Shown: positions 52,070-59,984, counted from the stretch's first letter. The stretch is 64,000 nucleotides of DNA from Aliidiomarina minuta (GCF_003987145.1 NZ_PIPL01000002.1:62001-126000); one strand, 5' to 3'. Notes: generated by a model not told the origin, from the sequence alone. Translations and numbers: made by a program.

Positions 52070-52841
52070 TATCAGCCAATTGTCGGTGGTTCGCAATAAA
52101 AACAGGGTGCTTGATGACATCACGCTGACCCTGGAAGCGGGCCAGATGGTGGCGGTCATCGGAGAAAACGGTGCCGGTAAATCTACGTTGTTACATGCCA
52201 TTGCAGGCGATCTCGGTTTTACTGGTCATATTTTTCTGCATGGACGCGAGTTGCTAGCCTGGCCTGCGCGCAAGCTGGCGAATGTACGCGCAGTCATGGA
52301 GCAACACGCGCCGGTAGCGCAGGGAATGTCGGTATTAGAGCTGGTGATGCTTGGCCGTTATTGGGCGCACGAGGCGGATAAAAAAAGTCAGCGCATTGCT
52401 GAGAGCTGGCTGGAAAAACTTAAAATTGAGCATCTCCAGCATAACGATCTTGAACGTTTGTCCGGCGGTGAGCAACAACGAACTCACTTAGCCCGCTGCA
52501 TGGCGCAACTGCAGTCATCACTGCCGGGCGAGCAACTATTGCTGGCGGATGAACCAACGGCAGCCCTGGATGTGCATCATCAGCATACCGCGTTATATCA
52601 ATTGAAAGCCTTTGCCAGAGCGGGCAACCTGGTGGTCACTGTGATGCATGATTTGAATCTGGCGATGTCGTATGCTGATAAGGTAGTGCTGCTCAAAGGC
52701 GGCCAGTTACAGGCCTTCGGCGACCCGGAAGAAGTCTGTACCGCCTCCAGATTAAGCCGATTGTACGAACACCCTATGCATGTGTCACAGCATCCTGTGT
52801 TACAAGTGCCTATGGTGTTTGCTGAACCTAACCGAATATAA
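52062..52841 (+). CDS. hmuV: Heme ABC transporter ATP-binding protein
   Basis: A 259-residue ATPase from the ATG at 52062, preceded by GGAGG; it overlaps hmuU by 8 bp. Walker A is GENGAGKSTLL, the signature is LSGGEQQR, Walker B is LLLADEPTAALD, and the switch His is in VMHDLN. It energises heme import through HmuU. Confidence 0.94.
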   Translation: MLDISQLSVVRNKNRVLDDITLTLEAGQMVAVIGENGAGKSTLLHAIAGDLGFTGHIFLHGRELLAWPARKLANVRAVMEQHAPVAQGMSVLELVMLGRYWAHEADKKSQRIAESWLEKLKIEHLQHNDLERLSGGEQQRTHLARCMAQLQSSLPGEQLLLADEPTAALDVHHQHTALYQLKAFARAGNLVVTVMHDLNLAMSYADKVVLLKGGQLQAFGDPEEVCTASRLSRLYEHPMHVSQHPVLQVPMVFAEPNRI

Positions 52842-52861
52842 ACTGAATGACAGGAGCAGGT

Positions 52862-53590
52862 ATGAATCATCGAATTGAAGCGGCTCGCCAGGCACGGTTG
52901 CTGGCTATGACGCACTCAACCGCAGTGTTTTCGACCATTTCTCATAAACTGAATGGTTATCCATTTGGTTCGGTCTCACCCGTGGCATTGACCGATCAGG
53001 GCGACGTGCTGTTTTACGTCTCTGATATCGCCCAGCATGCGCGTAATTTAACTCACGACCCGCGGTTAAGCCTGACCTTCTTTGCCTCAGCCGCGCAGGG
53101 TGACCAGAATGAACAGGCACGTCTGACGTTAAGTGGTCAGGCAGCACCTATAACTGGCGATGACGCCGAACCCGCACTCAAGCGTTATCTGAGCTTATAC
53201 CCCGATGCGGCAGGTTATACCCAAGCCCATGATTTTAAGATGTGGTCGATGAAAGTTGAACATATTCGTTTTATCGGAGGCTTTGGCGAAATATTCTGGT
53301 TGACCCCGGAAGAGTGGCTACTGCCTGCACCTGCGTGGTCGGCGGATGATGAAGCGAATATGGTGACCCATATGAATGAGGATCACGCTGACGCTTGCGC
53401 GCTAATGCTGCAACACGTGAAAGACATTAGCAGTACACCGACTATGGTTGCTGTCTATGCCGACGGTTGTTACCTGCAAGCCGACCATAAGCTACACTTT
53501 ATACCTTTTACTGCACTATGCCTGACCCCCACTGAGGTCAGAAAAACTCTGGCCCAGATGACAAAACAGGCACGGGTTGCAGTGGCGTAG
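52862..53590 (+). CDS. hugZ: HugZ/HutZ-family heme utilisation protein
   Basis: A 242-residue protein from the ATG at 52862 with a CAGGAG site. The N-terminal split-barrel flavin-reductase-like fold (MTHSTAVFSTISHKLNGYPF, LFYVSDIAQHARNL) is followed by the C-terminal domain with VTHMNEDHADACALML, which holds the heme-contacting His. HugZ/HutZ proteins degrade or handle heme after import. It is the last gene of the hmu operon. An AraC remnant is fused directly behind its stop codon. Confidence 0.88.
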   Translation: MNHRIEAARQARLLAMTHSTAVFSTISHKLNGYPFGSVSPVALTDQGDVLFYVSDIAQHARNLTHDPRLSLTFFASAAQGDQNEQARLTLSGQAAPITGDDAEPALKRYLSLYPDAAGYTQAHDFKMWSMKVEHIRFIGGFGEIFWLTPEEWLLPAPAWSADDEANMVTHMNEDHADACALMLQHVKDISSTPTMVAVYADGCYLQADHKLHFIPFTALCLTPTEVRKTLAQMTKQARVAVA

Positions 53591-53593
53591 ACA

Positions 53594-53811
53594 GGTTTTG
53601 TGCAATTATTCGTTTTCAGCAGACCTCGGTGTTGTTGAGTCACTCTGACATGCCACTAGCCCAGATTGCCGTGGAGCTGGGGTATGCAGATCAAAGTCAT
53701 ATGACGCATCAGTTTTCGCGATTCTTTGGACAGCCTCCTGCACGTGCTCGTCAGCATGTCGCATTTTTACAAGATCAAAACCTAGCCAGCATCAATACTA
53801 GAGGTTCTTAG
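53594..53811 (+). pseudogene. 3' remnant of an AraC regulator, cut by the hugZ junction
   Basis: A frame open through the hugZ stop reads FCAIIRFQQTSVLLSHSDMP and LAQIAVELGYADQSHMTHQF then SRFFGQPPARARQHVAFLQD. This is the second helix-turn-helix and tail of a regulator closely resembling the AraC protein at 39311-40105. The N-terminal domain and first helix-turn-helix are absent. A VOC gene follows, exactly as after the intact regulator. A GTG at 53629 could still start a 60-residue peptide. Confidence 0.8.
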
Positions 53812-53845
53812 TCAAATCCCTGTTTAAGTTAATGAGGTGTGAATT

Positions 53846-54217
53846 ATGAAATTCTGGTCGGGTGTAGTTACAGCAAAAGTGCAGGAGTCTAAAGACTTTT
53901 ATGTCCGTTTATTTGGCTGCGAAGTCCTTTACGAAGGAGATGACGGTTGGTTTGTGTTGTTGCAGCTTGGCGACAGTGAACTCGGCTTTATGAAACCAGG
54001 TATGAGTTCACAGTCCAACAGATTTCGCGCTCCTTATCAGGGGGCTGGCATGTGGATCTCTGTTGATGTTGAAGATGTCGATGCAGAATATGCGCGTATT
54101 AAGAATCTTGGAGTGCCGGTAGAAGTTGAGCTTCGTGATGAGCCCTGGGGTGATCGGCACTTTGTTGTGGTCGATCCCAACGGCATAGGTGTGGATGTAG
54201 TTGAACACCGGCAGTGA
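53846..54217 (+). CDS. VOC-family (glyoxalase-like) protein
   Basis: A 123-residue single VOC domain: FWSGVVTAKVQESKDFYVRLFGCEVLYEGD starts it and VDVEDVDAEYARIKNLGVPVEVELRDEPWGDRHF plus DPNGIGVDVVE ends it. It has a GAGGTG site. The second helix-strand unit resembles the VOC protein at 40115, and it likewise lies behind an AraC gene, here broken. The ligand is unknown. Confidence 0.8.
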   Translation: MKFWSGVVTAKVQESKDFYVRLFGCEVLYEGDDGWFVLLQLGDSELGFMKPGMSSQSNRFRAPYQGAGMWISVDVEDVDAEYARIKNLGVPVEVELRDEPWGDRHFVVVDPNGIGVDVVEHRQ

Positions 54218-54248
54218 TCAGCTAGCAGGCGAGTGCCTGCTAGCTGAT
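54217..54248. terminator. Perfect hairpin between convergent VOC and DUF4382 genes
   Basis: A 14-bp perfect stem (54217-54230 with 54235-54248) around a GAGT loop, just between the two stop codons. It probably works on both strands. Confidence 0.8.
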
Positions 54249-54252
54249 AGGT

Positions 54253-55203
54253 TTATTCGCCGATTACAACTTCCAGTGTCTGCCCTTGTTCTATGGTGAC
54301 GTTCTGGGCGTGAATGAAGGTGAGTTCGGTTTCTTCTTCAGGATCATCGTTGGTGTCACAGGTCAGTCCGAGTGTGTACTGGCCGGCTTCGATGAAACCA
54401 ATAGATAATGGATACTGAGAAACGCCATCGTAGAATACCGAGATGCTGGCATAAGGCGATACTTCATCGCTGTTACTGAACATATCTTCAATAGCGACAT
54501 CCTGACCTTCGAACAGATAAACGGCTGCTACGGCTTCTTCGTTGTCAGCTGGTGCTACGCTGCATTCGTTTTCTATCAGCAGCATTTCTGCTATTTCGCC
54601 GTCCAGGTGACCTACCGAAGCGTTATCGACTAAGCGCAACCCACGAGGCTTGAGCAAGTAATTAGGGAGTCCTGGAGGAGCGACCAGGGCGCGCCGTAGA
54701 TCAAATTCCAGAGTGTAATTAAATGACTGATTGGCGGTTAAAGTTACACCATCGAGACGTAGTTGATCTGAAGGAATATCAAGTGGCTGGCGACTACCAT
54801 CAGTTAATTCAACGTAGCTGCCCTGGCTGACGAAGTTCAGGCGTAATTGACCGTAATTACCAGCGGGCACTTCAGCATTCTGCACTAAAGCTGCAGAATC
54901 GGCGCCTTGCAGGGTTAGCAGGTCGATACCTACAGTACCGGGAATGACATTGCCAGTTTCATCAAGACATAAGTCATTGGCGGGCACTGCAGAGTCACTA
55001 TCACCGACATTGAAGTTTTGCGGCGGCAGACCGTTGCCTACGAGTTCAACACTGTCAAAACAAACAAGAACAGCATTGGCTGCATCTACGGGGGCATCAC
55101 TGACATCGAATGAAACCTGTGCGGTATCGTTTGTTTCAGAGTCGCTGTTACATGCGCTTAACCCGAGGGCAATTGAAACGGCTAAAAGAGTGTATTTTTT
55201 CAT
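54253..55203 (-). CDS. DUF4382-like lipoprotein, predicted ECF-sigma target
   Basis: A 316-residue lipoprotein (lipobox GLSAC). The N-terminal domain VSFDVSDAPVDAANAVLVCF, PQNFNVGDS-type, YGQLRLNFVSQGSYVELTDG and LEFDLRRALVAPPGLPNYLL resembles DUF4382 domains, which are exposed beta domains of unknown function. The C-terminal part has two cysteines and an acidic tail. Its promoter carries the GGGAAT-N17-CGTTA motif shared by the sigma operon at 58.3 kb. Confidence 0.75.
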   Translation of the reverse strand: MKKYTLLAVSIALGLSACNSDSETNDTAQVSFDVSDAPVDAANAVLVCFDSVELVGNGLPPQNFNVGDSDSAVPANDLCLDETGNVIPGTVGIDLLTLQGADSAALVQNAEVPAGNYGQLRLNFVSQGSYVELTDGSRQPLDIPSDQLRLDGVTLTANQSFNYTLEFDLRRALVAPPGLPNYLLKPRGLRLVDNASVGHLDGEIAEMLLIENECSVAPADNEEAVAAVYLFEGQDVAIEDMFSNSDEVSPYASISVFYDGVSQYPLSIGFIEAGQYTLGLTCDTNDDPEEETELTFIHAQNVTIEQGQTLEVVIGE

Positions 55204-55238
55204 GTTGTAATCCTCACCTTGTATTTAGATTCATATTG

Positions 55239-55267
55239 TTAACGTGCGAGGGTTTGCTTTTATTCCC
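55239..55267 (-). promoter_or_regulatory. ECF-type promoter of the DUF4382 lipoprotein gene
   Basis: On the minus strand GGGAAT (55267-55262), 17 bp, then CGTTAA (55244-55239). It lies 36 bp upstream of the start codon. It has the same hexamers and spacer as three other sites in this region. Confidence 0.7.
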
Positions 55268-55298
55268 TGTTATCTAAAAAAATTAATTAAATATATTT

Positions 55299-55327
55299 GG
55301 GAATATTATGCGCCGATGTTCCGTTAT
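55299..55327 (+). promoter_or_regulatory. ECF-type promoter of the xxVR-repeat protein gene
   Basis: GGGAAT (55299-55304), 17 bp, CGTTAT (55322-55327), 36 bp before the ATG at 55363. It is divergent from the site at 55239-55267. Confidence 0.7.
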
Positions 55328-55362
55328 CTTCATGTCTTTTGTGGCAAAATGAGGAAACAACA

Positions 55363-55794
55363 ATGTTCAAATTAACTACGCAACTTAAACAACTCACGCT
55401 GGTAACAGCAATTGGATTTACTTTTAGTGCCCCCGCGACGCTTGCGGCAACTGGCGATGTTGATATTGCTAATGACAGCCGGATTGCTGTGCAGGCAAGC
55501 ACGGGTATAGAGACTGCGGAATCGGCGCGTGAACTGCAACAGCTGGGACGTGGTATTAGTGAAACAGCGCGCGGATCTGCGCAGGAAGCCCGACAGGCTA
55601 TGGGTGCTCTGGTACGCCAGGAAGTAGGCGCTAATGTGGATGCTGCTGTAAATGCTGAAGTAGCTGGCCAGGTCGGTGCTTCGGTAAGTGAGAATGTAAG
55701 AAACACTGTGCGTGAAAATGTGCGTGGCAACGTTCGCGAGAGTGTTCGCGATGATGTTCGACCTGCTCCAGTTCGTGGTCGTGGTGGAAACTAA
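55363..55794 (+). CDS. Exported protein with xxVR tetrapeptide repeats
   Basis: A 143-residue protein from the ATG at 55363 (GAGGAAA site). The signal peptide ends TLA. The mature part is helical and alanine-rich, then six consecutive four-residue units of form xxVR occupy residues 110-133, followed by a basic Gly/Arg tail (PAPVRGRGGN). The repeats could form a positively charged stripe on one face, suited to binding an anionic surface polymer; that is inference. I know no family. It is under an ECF-type promoter, with a beta-barrel gene downstream. Confidence 0.7.
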   Translation: MFKLTTQLKQLTLVTAIGFTFSAPATLAATGDVDIANDSRIAVQASTGIETAESARELQQLGRGISETARGSAQEARQAMGALVRQEVGANVDAAVNAEVAGQVGASVSENVRNTVRENVRGNVRESVRDDVRPAPVRGRGGN

Positions 55795-55800
55795 GCGTAC

Positions 55801-55830
55801 AAATACCGGGCTGGAAACGGCCCGGTATTT
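55801..55830 (+). terminator. Terminator or attenuator between the xxVR-protein and beta-barrel genes
   Basis: AAATACCGGGC and GCCCGGTATTT form a perfect 11-bp stem with an 8-nt loop, followed by a short T/A stretch. Because no separate promoter is evident for the next gene, partial readthrough is likely. Confidence 0.75.
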
Positions 55831-55849
55831 TAATTAATGGGAACAGTAT

Positions 55850-56764
55850 ATGAAGCTTATTCTTTATAGTCTTTTGTTCGCTGGCGCTCTGCCTTTGTCG
55901 CTGTATGCTGAGGATTCTGGGGAAAGTCCGCTTTCCTGGTCTGGCAACCTGGGGGCCGGTGCTGAACAACATTCTAATGTCAGTGTCACCGAAATTGAGA
56001 GTACAACAGGTGAAGCCGACAGTGCTATTCTTTTTGAAGCAGGACTGGATGCCAGCTGGGCTCTGAGTGAGCGTTTCACACTGGATGCAGGTTACAGTTT
56101 CAGCGACCGTCGTTTTAATCAATTCAGTGAATTTGATTTGCGTATGCACCTGGCTTATTTAGATCTGAGCTATGAAGCGGGCGACTATAGCTTTGGCGCT
56201 AACCATTATTACGCGGATGCTCTTGTCGACAGCAATGATTTTCTAACACTCAACCAAAGCTCCCTGTATGTGGCACGCTTTATTGGCAGTCAGGTTTATC
56301 TGCGGGCGGCCTTGAATCAGGTTCGTAAGAATTTCAGTCAGCTGACTGAGCGCAGCGCCGATAGTCAGGGTTTAAGTACCAATATATTCTGGTTTTCCAC
56401 CGATGTGCAGCGTTTTCTGTCACTGGGTTTAAGTTATACGGATGAGGACGCCAATAATAATGAGTTCAGTTACCAGGCCTGGGGCTCTCGCCTGCGCCTG
56501 TCACAGCGCTTCCAGTTGTTTTCACGGGATGCCCGGATGCAACTGAGTGGTAGCTGGGAGGAGCGCGATTACGAGGGGGTTACTACATTGCTCTCTGAAG
56601 CTCGCCAGGATACGCAGCTGTTGGCCGAAGCCAACTTTGAAGTTGCTTTAAATCAACGGTTGAGCCTGGTGGCCGAGTTGGAGCGGGGCCGTTTTCGCTC
56701 CAATCTGGCGATTGCCGATTATGCCGAAACACGGGCTGGATTAGGCTTGCGTCTGGATTTTTAA
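55850..56764 (+). CDS. Outer-membrane beta-barrel protein of unknown function
   Basis: A 304-residue protein with a signal peptide ending YAE and alternating barrel strands throughout (GNLGAGAEQHSNVSV, FTLDAGYSFSDRRF, LAYLDLSYEAGDYSFGANHYY), ending GLRLDF with the terminal Phe. It resembles the surface-lipoprotein-assembly or DUF560-like barrels in style but I cannot fix the family. It follows the xxVR-protein gene and abuts, tail to tail, the subtilase gene with no gap. Confidence 0.75.
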   Translation: MKLILYSLLFAGALPLSLYAEDSGESPLSWSGNLGAGAEQHSNVSVTEIESTTGEADSAILFEAGLDASWALSERFTLDAGYSFSDRRFNQFSEFDLRMHLAYLDLSYEAGDYSFGANHYYADALVDSNDFLTLNQSSLYVARFIGSQVYLRAALNQVRKNFSQLTERSADSQGLSTNIFWFSTDVQRFLSLGLSYTDEDANNNEFSYQAWGSRLRLSQRFQLFSRDARMQLSGSWEERDYEGVTTLLSEARQDTQLLAEANFEVALNQRLSLVAELERGRFRSNLAIADYAETRAGLGLRLDF

Positions 56765-58168
56765 TCAAGGGTGCAGTAAGCCATAACCGTAAATGGGATC
56801 CCGTCCTGGCTCCCCCAGATCACGGGTCAGCTGTTGCAAGTAGGTTTTAGTCTCATTGACTCCTGATTGACGAAAGCACCCTGCAAATGCGCTTACCACG
56901 GGCGCCGCCATCGAAGTACCTGACCGAAGAGAAAGTCCCCCATTTGCCATTAACGTTGGCATAGATACGCCCGGTGCAGCAAAGTCGACGTGCGACCCCT
57001 GAATGGCCCAGGGATAAACCTGACCACTTTGATCAACCGCAGTGACAGCTATCACCGATGAATATGCCGCCGGATACTGGGCTGGCGCATGGGGGCCGGG
57101 GTTGCCGACCGCTGCCACTATAGCCACATTATTATCCGCGGCGACTTGCACAGCTTGGCGCAGCAAATTGTTAGCGGGTCCCGCCAAGCTCATGTTAATC
57201 ACAGCTACATCCTGACTCAGTAACCAGTCTATCGAGGTGAGCAGGTATTCTACTTTACTGCCTCGATGCGCACTTTGTTGTTGATAAAAAGCGCCGGCCT
57301 GAAATACATGCGCGGCGGGCAATAGTGGGTTTAAATCTGAGTATTCACCGACAAAAATGCCGCTAACGGCGGTTCCGTGTTCGGTGGGTAGATGGTCATA
57401 CCCCTCCAACGCTGAAAATTCAGTTAAACGACCTTGCTCACGGGCTTTGCTCAGGCCCGGATGACCTGTTTGTAAGTGGGTATCTATAATGCCAATACGT
57501 AAATTTTCTTCGCATACGGCTGGCATGGGATACTGAAACAAAGGCGAGGCTGAAGCGCCTTCCTGTAACTGATAAACATGTTGTCGGTCCAGAGCCTGGT
57601 GCAGATGTGAGGGTAGCAAACGCTCTATACTCTGCTGATTATCCAGGCTATCCGGCACGCGGAAAGTAACTAAGTGCTGTTGCAGACTCTGCAGTTCCCG
57701 GGACTGATGTATATAGCTTAAAAGTTCACTGTCTGATTGGCGTAAGTTTTCCATATCAGCAGCGCTTGCTAACAAAACCCATTCGCGCTGAACAATACGG
57801 ATATGAGGTTCAAGTTGTATTTCCCGAAAGCGGCTGGCTCCCTGAGCACTGGTTATATCCAGAGTTGCCGGAAGTGACGTACCAACATGCGATGGCACCT
57901 GCTCAGGAAGTTGATTGGCGCGACGTAACATGGCTTCGGTTATATTTGCCTGCACCCGCTCTTCCGCTCTTTCTGCGGCTTGCGGCAGTTGACGCTCAAG
58001 GCGTTCCAGCTGGCGCATAGCTTGCTCGGCACGGCGCTCCATAGCTTTCTCGACCGGTAAGGGAGGAACTGGAGGTCGCTCTGGGGGGCCTTGCTGAGCC
58101 AGCGAAACTGGAGTGATAAGGCAGGCACTGAGTAAATAGAGCCTGGTAAGGCCTCTCTGCATGATCAT
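56765..58168 (-). CDS. Secreted subtilisin-family (S8) serine protease
   Basis: A 467-residue protein. The N-terminus is a signal peptide, with either a lipobox-like LLSAC at 13-17 or cleavage after SLA. Residues 30-90 are Pro-rich then strongly charged and helical (MERRAEQAMRQLERLERQLP). The catalytic domain has Asp229 (IGIIDTHL), His264 (EHGTAVSG), Asn356 and Ser419 (SGTSMAAP), so it should be active. Its promoter is an ECF-type site back-to-back with that of the sigma gene. It could cleave envelope proteins or process the regulon's barrel or anti-sigma; that is inference. Confidence 0.87.
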   Translation of the reverse strand: MIMQRGLTRLYLLSACLITPVSLAQQGPPERPPVPPLPVEKAMERRAEQAMRQLERLERQLPQAAERAEERVQANITEAMLRRANQLPEQVPSHVGTSLPATLDITSAQGASRFREIQLEPHIRIVQREWVLLASAADMENLRQSDSELLSYIHQSRELQSLQQHLVTFRVPDSLDNQQSIERLLPSHLHQALDRQHVYQLQEGASASPLFQYPMPAVCEENLRIGIIDTHLQTGHPGLSKAREQGRLTEFSALEGYDHLPTEHGTAVSGIFVGEYSDLNPLLPAAHVFQAGAFYQQQSAHRGSKVEYLLTSIDWLLSQDVAVINMSLAGPANNLLRQAVQVAADNNVAIVAAVGNPGPHAPAQYPAAYSSVIAVTAVDQSGQVYPWAIQGSHVDFAAPGVSMPTLMANGGLSLRSGTSMAAPVVSAFAGCFRQSGVNETKTYLQQLTRDLGEPGRDPIYGYGLLHP

Positions 58169-58210
58169 AACGGTACCCTGAATAGTGACTGGACGTTCGT
58201 GTATGCAATA

Positions 58211-58239
58211 CTAACGGTTCAAAGGGGCAAAAAATTCCC
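58211..58239 (-). promoter_or_regulatory. ECF-type promoter of the subtilase gene
   Basis: Minus strand GGGAAT (58239-58234), 17 bp, CGTTAG (58216-58211), 43 bp before the start codon. Confidence 0.7.
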
Positions 58240-58247
58240 TGATGGCA

Positions 58248-58276
58248 GGGAATAAATGACTACCTCTGTTCGTTAG
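58248..58276 (+). promoter_or_regulatory. ECF-type promoter of the sigma/anti-sigma operon (autoregulation)
   Basis: GGGAAT (58248-58253), 17 bp, CGTTAG (58271-58276), 41 bp before the TTG start. Only 8 bp separate its -35 element from that of the divergent subtilase promoter. Confidence 0.7.
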
Positions 58277-58316
58277 TATACCAGAGTTCAGGTTTTAGCA
58301 GATAGCGAGGCATATA

Positions 58317-58838
58317 TTGAAAACTGATAAAGCAGAACTGATGGCTACGTTACCAGCGTTACGGCGGTTTGCGTATTCGTTAACCCATTCCGTTCCGGAT
58401 GCTGATGACTTAGTTCAGAATACAGTTGAACGGGTGTTGACCCGGGATATCCCAGCGGACGTGGAAATTGCTAAATGGGCATTTCGTATCTGCCGTAATT
58501 TATGGATTGATGAGTATCGGGCGCAGAAGGTTCGTGAAGCGGCTGTACATAATCCGGAGTTTCATCAACGCCAGACATTTGAAGGTGAGAAACAGGTTAT
58601 GCAGGAAATGAACCTAAGCTCGGTAGGCAGTGCCATGCAGCAACTGCCTACCGAGCATTTGACGGTTTTAAGCATGGTCGCGGTGCAGGGTTGCAGTTAT
58701 AAAGAGGTGGCCGAGGCACTCGATATTCCTTTGGGTACTGTAATGAGCCGTCTGGCGAGAGCGCGCACCGGGCTACATAAAATTATTCATGCACAGGATA
58801 TTATGGATTCAGGTTTATCATCCCGGGAGGTGCACTGA
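58317..58838 (+). CDS. ECF-family RNA polymerase sigma factor
   Basis: A 173-residue sigma-70 family protein with regions 2 and 4 only. Region 2 shows LPALRRFAYSLTHSVPDADD and LVQNTVERVL; region 4 shows LPTEHLTVLSMVAVQGCSYK and EVAEALDIPLGTVMSRLARA. The start is TTG with a GCGAGG site 7 bp upstream; an ATG at 58341 is the alternative. It is co-transcribed with an anti-sigma gene 1 bp later. It probably recognises the four GGGAAT-N17-CGTTA sites nearby. Confidence 0.9.
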   Translation: MKTDKAELMATLPALRRFAYSLTHSVPDADDLVQNTVERVLTRDIPADVEIAKWAFRICRNLWIDEYRAQKVREAAVHNPEFHQRQTFEGEKQVMQEMNLSSVGSAMQQLPTEHLTVLSMVAVQGCSYKEVAEALDIPLGTVMSRLARARTGLHKIIHAQDIMDSGLSSREVH

Positions 58839-58839
58839 T

Positions 58840-59583
58840 ATGCAGATTTCAGATCAAATACTGTCTGCCTTTTTAGATAATGAATTACCGGCTTCTGAGA
58901 TGGAGGCGGTGCGCCAGGCAATGGTGGAAAACCCAGAATTAGCGGAACGTCTGGCTGAACTGGTGTTGGTGGATGAACAGGTACAGGCTCATGCATCCCA
59001 GATAGATAAACAACCCGTACCCGGCCGTACCCTGGAACTGCTCAATGCCAGCGAAGACACTACGGATAGCCGTTGGTGGCAGAGCGCCCGTCAGCGTTTT
59101 TCTAATGGAGTCTCTGAACATATGGCAGCGGCCGCAAGCGTATTGATACTGGTAGGTGGCTTTTCTGGATACTGGCTGGCAATGCCTGATCCCGAGGCAA
59201 GCCCCTGGCAACTGGTGCAACAACAGTTATCGACAGCAACCAGCGGCCAGACTGTTGAATTGGCGGATGGACAGGTTTTTTCCAGTCAGTTCAGCTTTAG
59301 TGGTGCGACTGGTGAGCTGTGCCGTGTGTATCAGTTGGGCGGGACTCAGGCATCCGAGAATATTGCCTGCTATCAGTCAGACTCCGGTTGGCAGAATATG
59401 CTGACGGTATATATAAATACCACAGGTGAAGGAGAGTATTCACTGGCCTCAGGCCCTGAAATACTGCGAGAACAGGTCAGTATGTTACAGGACGGGCCTG
59501 TCTATTCGCTGGAACAGGAACGTGAAGCACTGGAAGCGCTGGCCAGTGGAGATGAGTTATCAGGTGGCCGCCTCTCGTTTTAA
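58840..59583 (+). CDS. Membrane anti-sigma factor
   Basis: A 248-residue protein from the ATG at 58840 (GGGAGG site inside the sigma gene end). The N-terminus MQISDQILSAFLDNELPASE resembles the sigma-binding helices of anti-sigma factors; a membrane helix lies at about 95-114 (AAAASVLILVGGFSGYWLAM). The periplasmic part has two cysteines (ELCRVYQ and ENIACYQ) that could form a disulfide or sense redox. It lacks the HxxxCxxC zinc motif. It should hold the sigma factor inactive until an envelope signal. Confidence 0.85.
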   Translation: MQISDQILSAFLDNELPASEMEAVRQAMVENPELAERLAELVLVDEQVQAHASQIDKQPVPGRTLELLNASEDTTDSRWWQSARQRFSNGVSEHMAAAASVLILVGGFSGYWLAMPDPEASPWQLVQQQLSTATSGQTVELADGQVFSSQFSFSGATGELCRVYQLGGTQASENIACYQSDSGWQNMLTVYINTTGEGEYSLASGPEILREQVSMLQDGPVYSLEQEREALEALASGDELSGGRLSF

Positions 59584-59585
59584 TT

Positions 59586-59607
59586 GCGCGATACAGGTGT
59601 ATCGCGC
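59586..59607. terminator. Terminator after the anti-sigma gene
   Basis: GCGCGATAC and GTATCGCGC form a perfect 9-bp stem with an AGGT loop, just past the stop codon. The next gene converges on it. Confidence 0.65.
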
Positions 59608-59618
59608 TTATAGGTCGT

Positions 59619-59813
59619 TCATTTGGAGTCCTGGCTGCGCTGTTCTGGCGCTATCTGTTTGTCCGCTTGGTTGTGCGTGCCATGGGTTTGATCCGGGCGT
59701 CGGTGATCCTCGCGGCTTTGATTTTGCTTGTCCTGCTCCGACTGCTGTTTGCGGCGCTCCGCTTCTTTCTTAGACTCTTCATGTTGTGATTTTGGGTCGT
59801 TGCTGTTACTCAT
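59619..59813 (-). CDS. Small, highly charged disordered protein
   Basis: A 64-residue protein from the ATG at 59813, which has a perfect AGGAGG site; an upstream in-frame start exists at 59831. It is made almost entirely of Glu, Lys, Arg, Gln, Asp, Ser and Asn (HEESKKEAERRKQQSEQDKQ), with no hydrophobic core. Such hydrophilic proteins occur as stress-type proteins, but no function can be given. Confidence 0.6.
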   Translation of the reverse strand: MSNSNDPKSQHEESKKEAERRKQQSEQDKQNQSREDHRRPDQTHGTHNQADKQIAPEQRSQDSK

Positions 59814-59984
59814 CGTAACCTCCTGTCTCACAGTGGGCTTACCTTTTAGCCTAGCTTAAACAGACACGACTTCCAGTGCTTTACGTGACGGCATTGCGCT
59901 GTTGTCAGGTGGTAACTGTTTTCAGGACATTGTTTTCAGAATTTAATACCCTCCTTATATTGATATAATAAGCTTTACTATGTA

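Noticed and set aside
57766..58020. 84-codon plus-strand frame opposite the subtilase N-terminus
   Set aside because: It is antisense to the charged helical segment of the protease, with no ribosome site or known domain.
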